In this document: positions 24,546 through 36,775 of the stretch, piece by piece | Numbering within the stretch: the stretch's first letter is position 1 | Layout of the letters: every line of letters starts with the position of its first letter | NCBI GenBank assembly: GCA_030562195.1 | Contig: JAUJPP010000005.1 | Coordinates: 1,550,001 to 1,614,000 of the forward strand | DNA from: Nipponacmea schrenckii | Lineage: Eukaryota > Mollusca > Gastropoda > Lottiidae | DNA: 64,000 nucleotides | Direction of reading: 5' to 3' | Position numbers and translations under genes: made by a program | The notes under the pieces: model-generated | What the model saw: the letters and a program-made list of their open reading frames with translations, nothing else | Told to the model about the DNA's origin: nothing | Database searches by the model: none

Positions 24546-25535
24546 TTACTAAACCGTAGTTGAAATGCTCTGAATCAATTTTGAAAATTTTGAAAAAGCT
24601 ACGTTCGAATCGCCTACCCAATGAGAGAAGGGCAAGGGTCGGCCACCACCTACCTGTGTCACTTGAGTTGAAATGCAATTTTTGAGGTACAGAAGTTCCG
24701 GTTTCTTAAATATGCCAGTCGACACTTGAACACAAAATGAAATAATAAATTTCTTCAAACATGACATTAACAATGTTGTCATATTTTATCCGATTCGTTT
24801 TTTTATTGATTTTTCTCGGTCGGAAATTTGCGGATATCCTTTTCAATCATTCTTATACGGGTAATAAGTCAGTACATGCGATCCGTGTTTCGGTGGATTA
24901 AAAATCAGTATTAAAGTAAACAATAAAACGAAATAAAGACTAATAATAGAGACGAGTCATTAAGTTTGTTGATTTCACTTAACGTGTGTGTGGATGGACG
25001 GCCTAAAATTAATCACTCAAATTTCTCATTCTTTTTTATGGCGAAGGAACAAAAGAACCGTCGGATCGTGGTGCGTTTTGTTTTGAAATTGCGAATCATC
25101 CACACGTCAAAATTTGCATCATTCCGCTACTTTCATAACGTATGAATTATCTATAGCCAGAGATGAGACGATTGAAACGGTTGGTGAAACAAACATGCAG
25201 AAAATGCCAGGAATATTCTCTGAAGCGCCTGGAAGTCTACGGTAAAAATATCGTAAGGGAATTTGGTAATAATTCAAACGATTTTAAATATGCTTGTCCA
25301 TATAGTAATTAATTGAAAGAAAAGTGTCGTAAGCTTTTACAAAATCGGCGCTTTAAACAGCATATCTACACGCTTGTATGGGACCATTTGTAGGTTTTGT
25401 TTTGTAGATTTGAACACACGCACGATACTTTCAAATAGAATAAAGCACGGCTTGTTTAAAAAATTAGATCGACTCCACAATTGTGTCAGTCACATTTAGT
25501 TTCGTATCTACTATTTCTAATAAAAAAAATACCTA
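24546..25535. other. AT-rich spacer
   Basis: No repeat unit, splice-supported exon or RNA gene was recognised here. Confidence 0.5.
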
Positions 25536-25539
25536 CCAC

Positions 25540-27066
25540 TTAATACATATTGGACCTAATTCTGACCCATGTAAAATATAGAGTCTATGTTTGTCACCAT
25601 AGACTGAATGTTAGACAGGACCATGTCCTTGTGTATTAGACCTAATTCTGACCCATGTAAAATATAGAGTCTATGTTTGTCTCTATGGACTGAATGTTAG
25701 ACAGGACCATGTCCTTGTGTATTGGACTTAATTCTGTCCCATGTAAAATATAGAGTCTATGTTTGTCTCTATGGGCTGAATGTTAGACAGGACCATGTCC
25801 TTGTGTACTGGACCTAATTCTGTCCCATGTAAAATATAGAGTCTATGTTTGTCTCTATAGACTGAATGTGAGACTGGACCATGTCCTTGTGTATTGGACT
25901 TAATTCTGACCCATGTAAAATAAAGAGTCTATGTTTGTCTCTATAGACTGAATGCGAGACAGGACCATGTCCTTGTGTATTGGATCTATAATTTCTAACC
26001 CATGTAAAATATAGAGTCTATGTTTGTCTCTATTTCCTGAATGTTAGACAGGACCATGTCCTTGTGTTTTGGGCCTAATTCTGACCCATGTAAAATAAAG
26101 AGTCTATGTTTGTCTCTATGGACTGAATGTTAGACAGGATCATGTCCTTGTGTATTGGACCTAATTCTGACCCATGTAAAATATAGAGTCTATGTTTGTC
26201 TCTATGGACTGAATGTTAGACAGGATCATGTCCTTGTGTATTGGACCTAATTCTGACCCATGTAAAATAAAGAATGTATGTTTGTTTCTATGGACTGAAT
26301 GTTAGACAGGACCATGTCCTTGTGTATTGGACCTAATTCTGACCCATGTAAAATATAGAGTCTATGTTTGTCTATATGGGCTGAATGTTAGACAGGACCA
26401 TGTCCTTGTGTATTGGACCTAATTCTGTCCCATGTAAAATAAAGAGTCTATGTTTGTCTCTATGGACTGAATGTTAGACAGGACCATGTCCTTGTGTATT
26501 GGACCTAATTCTGTCCCATGTAAAATAAAGAGTCTATGTTTGTCTCTATGAGCTGAATGTTAGACAGGACCATGTACTTGTGTATTGGACCTAATTCTGA
26601 CTCATGTTAAATAAAGAGTCTATGTTTGTCTCTATGAGCTGAATGTTAGACTGGACCATGTCCTTGTGTATTGGGCCTAATTCTGTCCCATGTAAAATAT
26701 AGAGTCTATGTTTGTGTCTATGGACTGAATGTTAGACAGGACCACGTCCTTGTGTATTTGGCCTAATTCTGACCCATGTAAAATATAGAGTCTATGTTTG
26801 TCTCCAAGGGCTGAATATTAGACAGGACAATATCCTTGTGTATTGGACCTATAATTTCTAACCCATGTAAAATATAGAGTCTATGTTTGTGTCTATGGAC
26901 TGAATGTTAGACAGGACCACGTCCTTGTGTATTTGGCCTAATTCTGACCCATGTAAAATATAGAGTCTATGTTTGTCTCCAAGGGCTGAATATTAGACAG
27001 GACAATATCCTTGTGTATTGGACCTATAATTTCTAACCCATGTAAAATAAAGAGTCTATTATTATT
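25540..27066 (+). mobile_element. R86 array, about 17 units
   Basis: About 17 tandem copies of the 86-base unit. Its core is TTCTGACCCATGTAAAATA, then GAGTCTATGTTTGTCTCTAT, then GACAGGACCATGTCCTTGTG. The last part contains the inverted pair GGACCATGTCC. Near the right end a block of two units is itself duplicated (about 26700-26860 and 26880-27040). The array ends in AATAAAGAGTCT and a short ATT run. No leader was found at the left end. Confidence 0.9.
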
Positions 27067-27295
27067 GTAATATATATAGAAAGTCATTAAGTTGTAAGGT
27101 GTCATCACGGGGTCGTGTTATATTTCATTAATAAAGTCCTAATCAATTAGTTCGTACACAGCGTAATCTTAGTGACGTTGAATTAATTCTTTACGTCAAG
27201 TTTATTTTCATCGAATTGGACTAATGAAGACGGGGTGTTTCTTGCGGACTTTAATATTGGATGGATGGCGGATGCATTTGTTCAATAACTAGACA

Positions 27296-28178
27296 GATTG
27301 CGATATGCGCATCCGCTGGAAGCGAACGTTAACTTGTCATCTACCAACAACTACTAGTTTGTGAAATCAGCATCCACTGGAAGCGAACGTTAACCTGTCA
27401 TCTACCAACAACTACCTAGTTTGCGATATCAGCATCCACTGGAAGCGAAAGTTAACTTATCATCTACCAACAACTACCTAGTTTGCGATATCAGTATCTA
27501 CTGGAAGCGAACGTTAACTTGTCATCTACCAACAACTACCTAGTTTGCGATATCAGCATCCACTGGAAGCGAAAGTTAACTTGTCATCTACCAACAACTA
27601 CCTAGTTTGCGATATCAGCATCCGCTGGAAGCGAACGTTAACTTGTCATCTACCAACCACTACCTAGTTTGTGATATCAGCATCCACTGAAAGCGAACGT
27701 TAACTTGTCATCTACCAACAACTACCTAGACTGTGGTATCAGTTAACTTGTCATCTACCAACAACTACCTAGTTTGAGATATCAGCATCCACTGGAAGCG
27801 AACGTAAACTTGTCATCTACCAACAACTACCTCGTTTGCGATATCAGCATCCACTGGAAGCGAACGTTACCTTGTCATCTACCAACAACTACCTAGTTTG
27901 CGATATACGTATCAACTGGAAGCGAACGTTAACTTGTCATCTACCAACAACTACCTAGACTGTGATATCAGTTAACTTGTCATCTACCAACAACCACCTG
28001 GTTTGCGATATCCGCATCCACTGGAAGCGAACGTTAACTTGTCATCTACCAACAACTACCTAGTTTGCGATATCAGCATCCACTGGGAGCGAAAGTTAAC
28101 TTATCATCTACCAACAACTACCTAGTTTGCGATATCAGCATCTACTGGAAGCGAAAGTTAACTTATCATCTACCTTGT
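27296..28178. repeat. 62-bp tandem array
   Basis: About 14 copies of a 62-base unit containing GATATCAGCATCCACTGGAA and GTCATCTACCAACAACTACC. Two copies (near 27730 and 27960) carry the same internal deletion with ACTGTG in place of GTTTGCG, so they share a duplication history. Confidence 0.92.
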
Positions 28179-28599
28179 CTAGGATATCAGCACCCGCTGA
28201 ATTTATTAATTTTTTTGTTAGAAGCGAATAATAGCTTTATGTTCAACAAGTATGCCGACTTATAGTAAATATGGCGGACCAAGGACAGACAAACAGCCTT
28301 TTAAAAAGAAATGATTGATTTTAGTGTTAGGGGAGCATTATAGGTTTACATCGTAATTATCTTCATGTATCTTCGTAATGTAAAATTGAAATTGATGTTG
28401 ATACCACTTGGACGCGGAAGTGTCCTAGTTTCTTTGCAAGTGTATTTGATCTCTAGGCTATAGATATGTTTTTAAAAATAAAACCATCTGCCAAGCAAGT
28501 GTCTTGTTCGAAACATTTCTTCCTATTGAGTGTTTTTTCTCTCTTTGTTACACTAAAGGATTTGATATCGTTATCATGTTAATTTTGCATTGTGGCCTA

Positions 28600-30040
28600 T
28601 TATAGAAGCGTTTCAAACATGCCAAGAGTCACACTGGACTAAATATAAGCATATACTAGAAGCGTTTCAAACATGCCAAGAGTCACACGGGACTAAATAT
28701 CAGCATATACTAGAAGCGTTTCAAACATGCCAAGAGCCACACGGGACTAAATATCAGCATATACTAGAAGCGTTTCAAACATGCCAAGAGCCACACGGGA
28801 CTAAATATCAGCATATACTAGAAGCGTTTCAAACATGCCAAGAGCCACACGGGACTAAATATCAGCATATACTAGAAGCGTTTCAAACATGCCAAGAGTC
28901 ACACGGGACTAAATATCAGCATATACTAGAAGCGTTTCAAACATGCCAAGAGTCACACGGGACTAAATATCAGCATATACTAGAAGCGTTTCAAACATGC
29001 CAAGAGTCACACGGGACTAAATATCAGCATATACTAGAAGCGTTTCAAACATGCCAAGAGTCACACGGGACTAAATATCAGCATATACTAGAAGCGTTTC
29101 AAACATGCCAAGAGCCACACGGGACTAAATATCAGCATATACTAGAAGCGTTTCAAACATGCCAAGAGTCACACGGGACTAAATATCAGCATATACTAGA
29201 AGCGTTTCAAACATGCCAAGAGTCACACGGGACTAAATATCAGCATATACTAGAAGCGTTTCAAACATGCCAAGAGTCACACGGGACTAAATATCAGCAT
29301 ATACTAGAAGCGTTTCAAACATGCCAAGAGCCACACGGGACTAAATATCAGCATATACTAGAAGCGTTTCAAACATGCCAAGAGCCACACGGGACTAAAT
29401 ATCAGCATATACTAGAAGCGTTTCAAACATGCCAAGAGTCACACGGGACTAAATATCAGCATATACTAGAAGCGTTTCAAACATGCCAAGAGTCACACGG
29501 GACTAAATATCAGCATATACTAGAAGCGTTTCAAACATGCCAAGAGTCACACGGGACTAAATATCAGCATATACTAGAAGCGTTTCAAACATGCCAAGAG
29601 TCACACGGGACTAAATATCAGCATATACTAGAAGCGTTTCAAACATGCCAAGAGTCACACGGGACTAAATATCAGCATATACTAGAAGCGTTTCAAACAT
29701 GCCAAGAGTCACACGGGACTAAATATCAGCATATACTAGAAGCGTTTCAAACATGCCAAGAGTCACACGGGACTAAATATCAGCATATACTAGAAGCGTT
29801 TCAAACATGCCAAGAGTCACACGGGACTAAATATCAGCATATACTAGAAGCGTTTCAAACATGCCAAGAGTCACACGGGACTAAATATCAGCATATACTA
29901 GAAGCGTTTCAAACATGCCAAGAGTCACACGGGACTAAATATCAGCATATACTAGAAGCGTTTCAAACATGCCAAGAGCCACACGGGACTAAATATCAGC
30001 ATATACTAGAAGCTTTTCAAACATGCCAAGAGTTATATAT
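28600..30040. repeat. 54-bp, highly homogeneous tandem array
   Basis: About 27 almost identical 54-base units. In one frame (28590-30122) they give an open frame of 510 codons with the unit HILEAFQTCQESHGTKYQ. The only common difference is Ser/Pro from a single T/C. There is no signal peptide, and no splice or promoter signal. A repeat whose length is a multiple of three and which lacks a stop is open automatically, so coding is unlikely but not excluded. Confidence 0.93.
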
Positions 30041-30374
30041 CAAATATATTATGCACAGCTCAAATGAAGACCTATCAATTGGTAAAGCGAAAAGTTCGAT
30101 GGTATTATCCCTCTCAATCTAGAGGTATCTAGAAATCAATATAGGATATTTTGGTCCTATCTTTTGAAATATGGCTTCGATTATCATTGTGACAAGACTG
30201 AAATCAGATTATGCAAAAAAGCGAGCTTATTTTTTTAATACTTTTATACGCCGATATCATTAAGAGTTCGAAAAAAAAAAACTCGTTGATCATATCAGTT
30301 CTTGGGGTTTGATTTGACCAATGATTAGGCTATCATTAGATAGATTGTTAGCCTAATTAATTTCATGTGTGACA

Positions 30375-30660
30375 AAGAGTGGGTTTGGCGGAGATGGAGT
30401 GTGGCGAGCCAGAGTGTGACGGAACTGAAGTGTGGCGGAGATGAACTGTGATGGAGATGGAGTGTGACGGAACTGAAGTGTGGCGGAGATGAACTGTGAC
30501 GAGCAGGATTGTAACGAAGCTGAAGTGTGGCGGAGATGATATGAGACGGAGATGGAGTGTGAATTAGCTGAAGTGTGACGGACCAGGAGTGTGACGGAGA
30601 TGAACCGTGAACACCGGGAATTGAGAAAGCATGATTATAACAGAAAGTGTGATGAACTAT
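30375..30660. repeat. Degenerate GTGTGACGGAGATG minisatellite
   Basis: Irregular units of about 15-32 bases mixing GAACTGAAGTGTGGCGGAG and ATGGAGTGTGACGG. The array is old and imperfect. Confidence 0.8.
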
Positions 30661-30967
30661 GATGAGACGAAGCTTTATCTCTTATCATCATCTATATTTA
30701 TGGGATTTTTTAATCATAGATTTTAGCTGGATTGAAACATGAAAGGTCAAATGCCTTGTAATGCGATTTATTTGATCTAAGAACAGGTATATAAGAATCT
30801 TAATTTACTTAATGGCCTAAGCTGGTTGGGTAGAAAATACCAACCACCCAGCCCACCTGCCAAAGCCATACGGAAACAATGATTGGCAAAATTTCAAAAA
30901 TTGTGGATTCATCATTTTCTAAAAATGAATCGAAATACGATGAATAATCAGAGACGTTGATATCGCC

Positions 30968-31275
30968 TTAAAGGGATAATAGCTCTTAGAATGATTAAAA
31001 ATTTGAAAATTTTAAACTTGGCCAATAAGAGCTCTATTCAAAAATATACCTGCTGCCATAAATAACATAAAAAAATAAATCAATATTCAAAAAACTAAGT
31101 AAATATCCATAAAGATGTCTTTGATAAGTAAAAAACGCTTAATAAATTAAGTTTTCGTGGATTTAAGGGATTCTGTTACTTTATGACACCAGGTAAGTTC
31201 ACTGATGAATATTTTCTCATATTGACCATTCTTGAGAACTAAAATTTTATGTTCATTCTAGGACCCAGTATCACT
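30968..31275. mobile_element. MITE family M1, copy 3 (inverted)
   Basis: The left end TTAAAGGGATAATAGCTCTT and the right end TTCATTCTAGGACCCAGTAT form imperfect terminal inverted repeats. The interior matches the other copies in reverse (GACACCAGGTAAGTTCACTG). Confidence 0.82.
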
Positions 31276-31805
31276 AATATGGGAAAGAAAGATTGCCTAA
31301 ATTTCTATAAGGGGTTGGTTTGAAACTCCTCGTGACGGACCAGTAAGTCCTGACTAGGGTAGACAATAATGGTGACCAAGGCCAACAGTTAAGGGTAAAA
31401 ATAGCCTTATAGCCGTTAGATGATTCAAAAAGCACAGTTTTGCCCGGAAATGATACTGAATATCAACTGTTCTTGAGTGAAATGTTATTGTGGTCACTTG
31501 AAATCAAGGCTTGAACTATTTACTCTCTTCTGTACAGTACCAAACCAACATCATCAAAAGGTCGTAACTATGGACAACACTGCTCTGGGTATAGTTGCTA
31601 GGGAAGCCATAATCGTCCACGATGAGCAACTGTTAATTAAAAATGTAAAAGAACCGGTAATACGGCTTCTGTCCTCCAGCATTCGTACTTCGTAATCAAA
31701 GATGCGATGATAAACTGTCGGCTTTGTTTTACATCAGACTACAGAACAATCAGAGAAGATTCAACCGTAAAATATCTTATTACATTGGAAAAGAATTGCT
31801 TGTAA
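31276..31805. other. Spacer with one short open frame
   Basis: A plus-strand frame of 72 codons (31477-31695) is not low-complexity, but it matches no family I know and has no flanking gene signals. Confidence 0.45.
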
Positions 31806-32622
31806 GGCCCTAATAATAATAAACTCTTTATTTTACATGGGTCAGAATTAGGTCCAATACACAAGGACATGGTCCTGTCTAACATTCAGTCCATAGAGAC
31901 AAACATAGACTCTTTATTTTACATGGGTCAGAATTAGGTCTAATACACAAGGACATGGTCCTGTCTAACATTCAGTCCATAGAGACAAACATAGACTCTT
32001 TATTTTACATGGGTCAGAACTAGGTCCAATACACAAGGACATGGTCCTGTCTAACATTCAGTCCATAGAAACAAACATAGACTCTATATTTTACATGGGT
32101 CAGAATTAGGTCCAATACACAAGGACATGGTCCTGTCTAACATTCAGCCATAGAGACAAACATAGACTCTTTATTTTACATGGGTCAGAATTAGGTCCAA
32201 TACACAAGGACATGGTCCTGTCTAACATTCAGTCCATAGAGACAAACATAGACTCTATATTTTACATGGGTCAGAATTAGGTCCAATACACAAGGACATG
32301 GTCCTGTCTAACATTCAGTCCATAGTGACAAACATAGACTCTATATTTTACATGGGTCAGAATTAGGTCCAATACACAAGGACATGGTGCTGTCTCACAT
32401 TCAGCCCATAGAGACAAACATAAACTCTTTATTTTACATGGGACAGAATTAGGTCTAATACACAAGGACATGGTGCTGTCTCACATTCAGCCCATAGAGA
32501 CAAACATATACTTTTTATTTTACATGGGTCAGAATTAGGCCCAACACACAAGTACATGGTCCTATCTAACATTTCGCCCGTAGAGACAAACATAGACTCT
32601 ATATTTTACATGGGTCAGAGAA
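31806..32622 (-). mobile_element. R86 array, inverted, about 9 units
   Basis: Same 86-base unit as at 25540, in reverse. It starts, on the plus strand, with an AAT run and AAACTCTTTATTTTACATGG, which is the complement of the 3' end seen in the forward arrays. Units here are very similar to one another. Confidence 0.9.
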
Positions 32623-33056
32623 CCTGTGGGTTCTACTCCGCCTACCAGCACATTATTTACAGAAGCAATATCCCCGTTATATTACCAAAGCCTTGAAACC
32701 GGATGAATTTAGATCGATCAAATGAAATGAATTTCTTTCTAAGGCTGCGGTAGCTTTGCTGTGTGGACAGCCCCGCCACCAGAACTTAATTAGTACTGGG
32801 GCCCTGGCTCTCCCCCTCTGCAGGAAATTGTGAAAGCGAGAAGCCCAGAGAACGAATTTCTGAAGATTCCGGGGCACCAAAATCCCAATCAAAATGGTCA
32901 TCTTTTTGATATTTTGGTAAATTAACCAATCTCTGCTAACTGAAGAAGATTTGGTGACAATTGGTGGGGCTAAATTCTCACTAGCTGGGACCCAGCCCCT
33001 GTTGACCCCACCCTGGTAGCAGTTGACAGTAGATAAAAACTGTTATGAATCGGATA
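32623..33056. other. Spacer
   Basis: No feature is supported. A minus-strand open frame (32901-32677) is unrecognised. Confidence 0.45.
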
Positions 33057-33375
33057 CTGTAGAACAGGGCTTTTTAACCTTGGGGTTGCGTCCCCAAGCT
33101 GGGAACATCGGAATATTTTTTTTGGGGGGGGGGGGGGACGCGAACATATATTATCATAAAATGTTGTGTCTGTGAACATGTTATGGTTTAAGATTTAATA
33201 CAAGGCCGTGCCGGGTGTAATTTATTTATACAATATGATTATAGGAAGATAGTTTAATGAATTTTTATATATTCTATTCGACAGTTATGGTAAGTCAATA
33301 TTTGAAATGAAATGGGGGACGCGAACTTTTCATTAACCAAAAAATGGGGACAGGTTGAATACCCCTGCTGTAGAA
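33057..33375. mobile_element. hAT-like MITE with 8-bp target-site duplication
   Basis: The element (33065-33367, 303 bases) starts CAGGGCTTTTTAACCT and ends with the complement of CAGGGGTATTCAACCT. It is flanked on both sides by CTGTAGAA (33057-33064 and 33368-33375). An 8-base duplication and CAGGG-type ends are typical of hAT transposons. It has no coding capacity and contains a long poly-G tract (about 33121-33137). Confidence 0.9.
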
Positions 33376-33804
33376 GAATATTTGACAGAAAGGTATCGAG
33401 TAGGCACAAGTAACCGTAAGACAGCATAGATCGGAAGGACCTCGTTTATTCAAGATACTCATTGTTGTAGGTGACTGTTTAAACAGAACGCTTAGCATCC
33501 GGAACCAAGGCACACAACGTCCCAGAATGGAGTCGTTTTGCCACTTATACAGTTGAAGGCACTCTATATAAAAGTAAGCCGAGTCGATCAGTGGAATTTG
33601 ATGCCTAATAACGATCAGGTGTATGGTAGCCAGTTCAGATTAACCGTCGTGTTTTCCAGATATCTGATATGTAATGTATTCTAGTCTGGATTAATGAAGA
33701 TGTTGACGGATATAAAGTTAATGAACCTATTCTTAGACGTTCATGATATTATTTAATTGACTTTTTTTTATATACATGTAAATTATATAAACACATGAAA
33801 TAAA
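33376..33804. other. Spacer
   Basis: No gene, repeat or regulatory structure was recognised. Confidence 0.45.
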
Positions 33805-34565
33805 ATGACTAGAGGGTGTTTTACGTCCTACTCTTCTGCACCTAATGGAGTTATGAAAATATGCAACACCGTGCACTAAGCAATAAGGGACCCTTGCCAT
33901 TAGCCTTAACCTACTCTATTCGATTTCCAACTGTCAAGGGATCTTTAACGTGCACAGCCTGTAGCACACGGGGCCTCGGCTTATTGTCCCATCTGATCCA
34001 CTAGACGCTTTTTACTCTCAATGGACTACTGTAAGGCTACAAATTATTGCGAGATAGAAATTAATGCGTTAAATGCGACCTATCCGCGATCGCATTAATT
34101 TGTATCCGCATTTTAAAATATATATTTGCAAATGAATTATATGCAGTTAAGTATTTAAATTGAGACCGGGTGGGATTAAGTAATTAGGTAATTATCTCTT
34201 AATTTGAAGCTGATTAGCAATCAATGACGTTAACAAAACAAAAGATTTTCACACTTAACTATTTAAAGGTAAAATCTTGATCATTGTTCAGGTCTTCATT
34301 CATTAAACACTTGTAGACACGGATCGCATTAATTTGTACTCGCATTTTAGTCTCTATACCCCATGTCGCATTAATTTGTTGACGCCTTAATTTCTAGCCT
34401 TACAGTATTGAAAATAGGCAACACCGTGCACTGAGCAATGGGGGAACCCAGCTTTAACCTACTTTCGATTTCCAACTGTAAAGGGATCTTTAACGTACAC
34501 AGCCTGTAACACAGGGGGTCTCGGTTTTTTGTCCCATCTGAACCACTAGACGCTTTAATTGTGAG
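33805..34565 (-). mobile_element. Two SINE S1 copies, the second split by a MITE
   Basis: The first copy runs from about 33805 to 34015 and ends near ACTAGACGC. A second copy begins about 34018 and is interrupted after 34028. It resumes at 34408 with TTGAAAATAGGCAACACC and ends near 34565. Both lack the tRNA-like head. Confidence 0.78.
34029..34405. mobile_element. TA-target MITE (family M3) nested in a SINE
   Basis: A 377-base element with ends CTGTAAGGCTA and TAGCCTTACAG, flanked by TA on both sides. Inside, CGCATTAATTTGTA recurs in direct and inverted form. Removing it restores the S1 SINE sequence across the site, which fixes its boundaries. A TA duplication fits the Tc1/mariner group. 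Confidence 0.88.
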
Positions 34566-34579
34566 TGAAGATTTACTGA

Positions 34580-34667
34580 AGGTCGTTGGAATTTCACACA
34601 ACGATCGAAATTACAACTCACGTCCGACATTTTCAACGTATCCAAGCAAATGACATCATGACGTAAA
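34580..34667 (-). mobile_element. SINE S2 head, reverse, leading into the box A array
   Basis: It is the complement of the region between box B and box A of the S2 copy at 55508. Shared strings include ACTCACGTCCGA, ATCCAAGCAAATGA and ATGACGTAAAG. The next element base, box A, is where the tandem array begins. Confidence 0.82.
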
Positions 34668-36044
34668 GAACCAACGCTCTAACTGCTGTGCTATAGAACC
34701 CGCACTCTAACTGACTGTGCTATAGAACCAACGCTCTAACAGACTGTACTATAGAACCAACGCTCTAACTGACTGTGCTATAGAACCAACGCTCTAACTG
34801 ACTGTACTATAGAACCAACGTTCCAACTGCTGTGCTATAGAACCCACACTTTAACTGACTGTGCTATAGAACCAACTCTCCAACTGCTGTGCTCTAGAAC
34901 CCACACTCTAACTGACTGTACTATAGAACCAACGCTCTAACTGCTGTGCTATAGAACCAACGTTCCAACTGCTGTGCTATAGAACCCACACTCTAACTGC
35001 TGTGCTATAGAACCAACGCTCTAAATGACTGTACTATAGAACCAACACTCTAACTGACTGTGCTATAGAACCAACACTCTAACTGCTGTACTATAGAACC
35101 CACACTCTAACTGACTGTACTATAGAACCCACACTCTAACTGACTGTACTATAGAACCAACACTCTAACTGACTGTACTATAGAACCCACACTCTAACTG
35201 ACTGTACTATAGAACCAATGCTCTAACTGACTGTACTATAGAACCAACACTCTAACTGCTGTACTATAGAACCAACACTCTAACTGCTGTACTATAGAAC
35301 CAACGCTCTAACTGCTGTGCTATAGAACCAACACTCTAACTGCTGTGCTATAGAACCAACACTCTAACTGACTGTACTATAGAACCAACACTCTAACTGA
35401 CTGTGCTATAGAACCAACGCTCTAACTGACTGTGCTATAGAACCAACGCTCTAACTGACTGTGCTATAGAACCAACGCCCTAACCGCTGTGCTATAGAAC
35501 CAACGCTCTAACTAACTGTACTATAGAACCAACGCTCTAACTGCTGTGCTATAGAACCAACGCTCTAACTAACTGTACTATAGAACCAACGCTCTAACTG
35601 CTGTGCTATAGAACCAACGCTCTAACTGACTGTACTATAGAACCAACGCTCTAACTGACTGTGCTATAGAACCAACGCTCTAACTGCTGTACTATAGAAC
35701 CAACGCTCTAACTGACTGTACTATAGAACCAACGCTCTAACTGCTGTGCTATAGAACCAACGCTCTAACTGCTGTGCTATAGAACCAACGCTCTAACTGA
35801 CTGTGCTATAGAACCAACGCTCTAACTGACTGTGCTATAGAACCAACACTCTAACTGACTGTACTATAGAACCAACGCTCTAACTGACTGTACTATAGAA
35901 CCAACGCTCTAACTGACTGTACTATAGAACCAACGCTCTAACGACTGTACTATAGAACCAACGCTCTAACTGACTGTGCTATAGAACCAACGCTCTAACT
36001 GACTGTGCTATAGAACCAACGCTCTAACTGCTGTGCTATAGAAC
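34668..36044 (-). repeat. Tandem array of a SINE box A segment, about 48 copies
   Basis: Units of 28 or 29 bases read, on the minus strand, GTTCTATAGCACAGCAGTTA followed by GAGCGTTG. This is the 5' tRNA-like end of SINE S2, whose box A at 55516 reads TAGCACAGCGGT. The 28/29 difference is one base in the CAG(T)CAGTT part. The array starts exactly where box A should follow the SINE head fragment, so it arose by expansion inside the element. Confidence 0.92.
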
Positions 36045-36775
36045 CCCATATGGTGCTTTTCGTATTCCAGAAAATAACGTGGTTATTATACAATCAATTA
36101 ATACATACCTTATAAAAAATATACATAGAATGTGGACCAATAAGAGAGTATATGAGTGACTATTACCTTACGAAGGGTCATTGTAGTAATAATTAATAAC
36201 GAGTGAGCCGTGATTTCAAATGACGAAACTGATTCCGAATGTAATTACAGATTACGACATGGAGTTTTACGTCCCGAATTTCTGCTAAGTATAGGTAAAG
36301 TTGAGCAAATGACTGTCATTGTTTCTTTGGTTATTTAATCAAAAGGACATCGTTCTGTCATTATTTCCGCCGTGTTATTTTATCCCGGAAAATGTTGAAA
36401 AGTGCACATAATATATTCCCCCCAACGGTTTCATTTTTACAAGACAGTGAGCATATCGCACAGATTAAAGATGGCGTGATAATCCTCTTAGTCATCCCCT
36501 AAGGTCCTCTCTTGCTCCATTATCCAGTCGTATTACGCAAGTCATTTATCAATGTTGCATCCCTGTTGGATGGCTGCTACAGACAGGTCCATTTGGGTAT
36601 TTACAAACAACATTATGACCTACTCACCTCGCTGTTGCGTAGGGTACCACAATATTCGACAACCTACACCGACTTGTTCGTCTTTAGACAAAGACAATTC
36701 GAGCTCTATTGTGCAATTAAGGAGAGCATGCCCAGTTGTGTTCTCCGCAACGGTCTGAATTATTCGTATAAAATG
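36045..36775. other. Spacer with SINE fragment
   Basis: A piece of the S1 tail (ACATGGAGTTTTACGTCCC) lies near 36258. Open frames at 36512-36823 overlap the next SINE and are unsupported. Confidence 0.5.

Noticed and set aside
27296..28178. CRISPR-like array
   Set aside because: Units are contiguous with no unique spacers, and the genome is clearly eukaryotic. The same holds for all other arrays here.
28590..30122. Protein gene made of 18-residue repeats
   Set aside because: Any repeat with a period divisible by three and no stop is open. No signal peptide, splice sites or promoter were seen. Kept as a satellite with the coding possibility noted.
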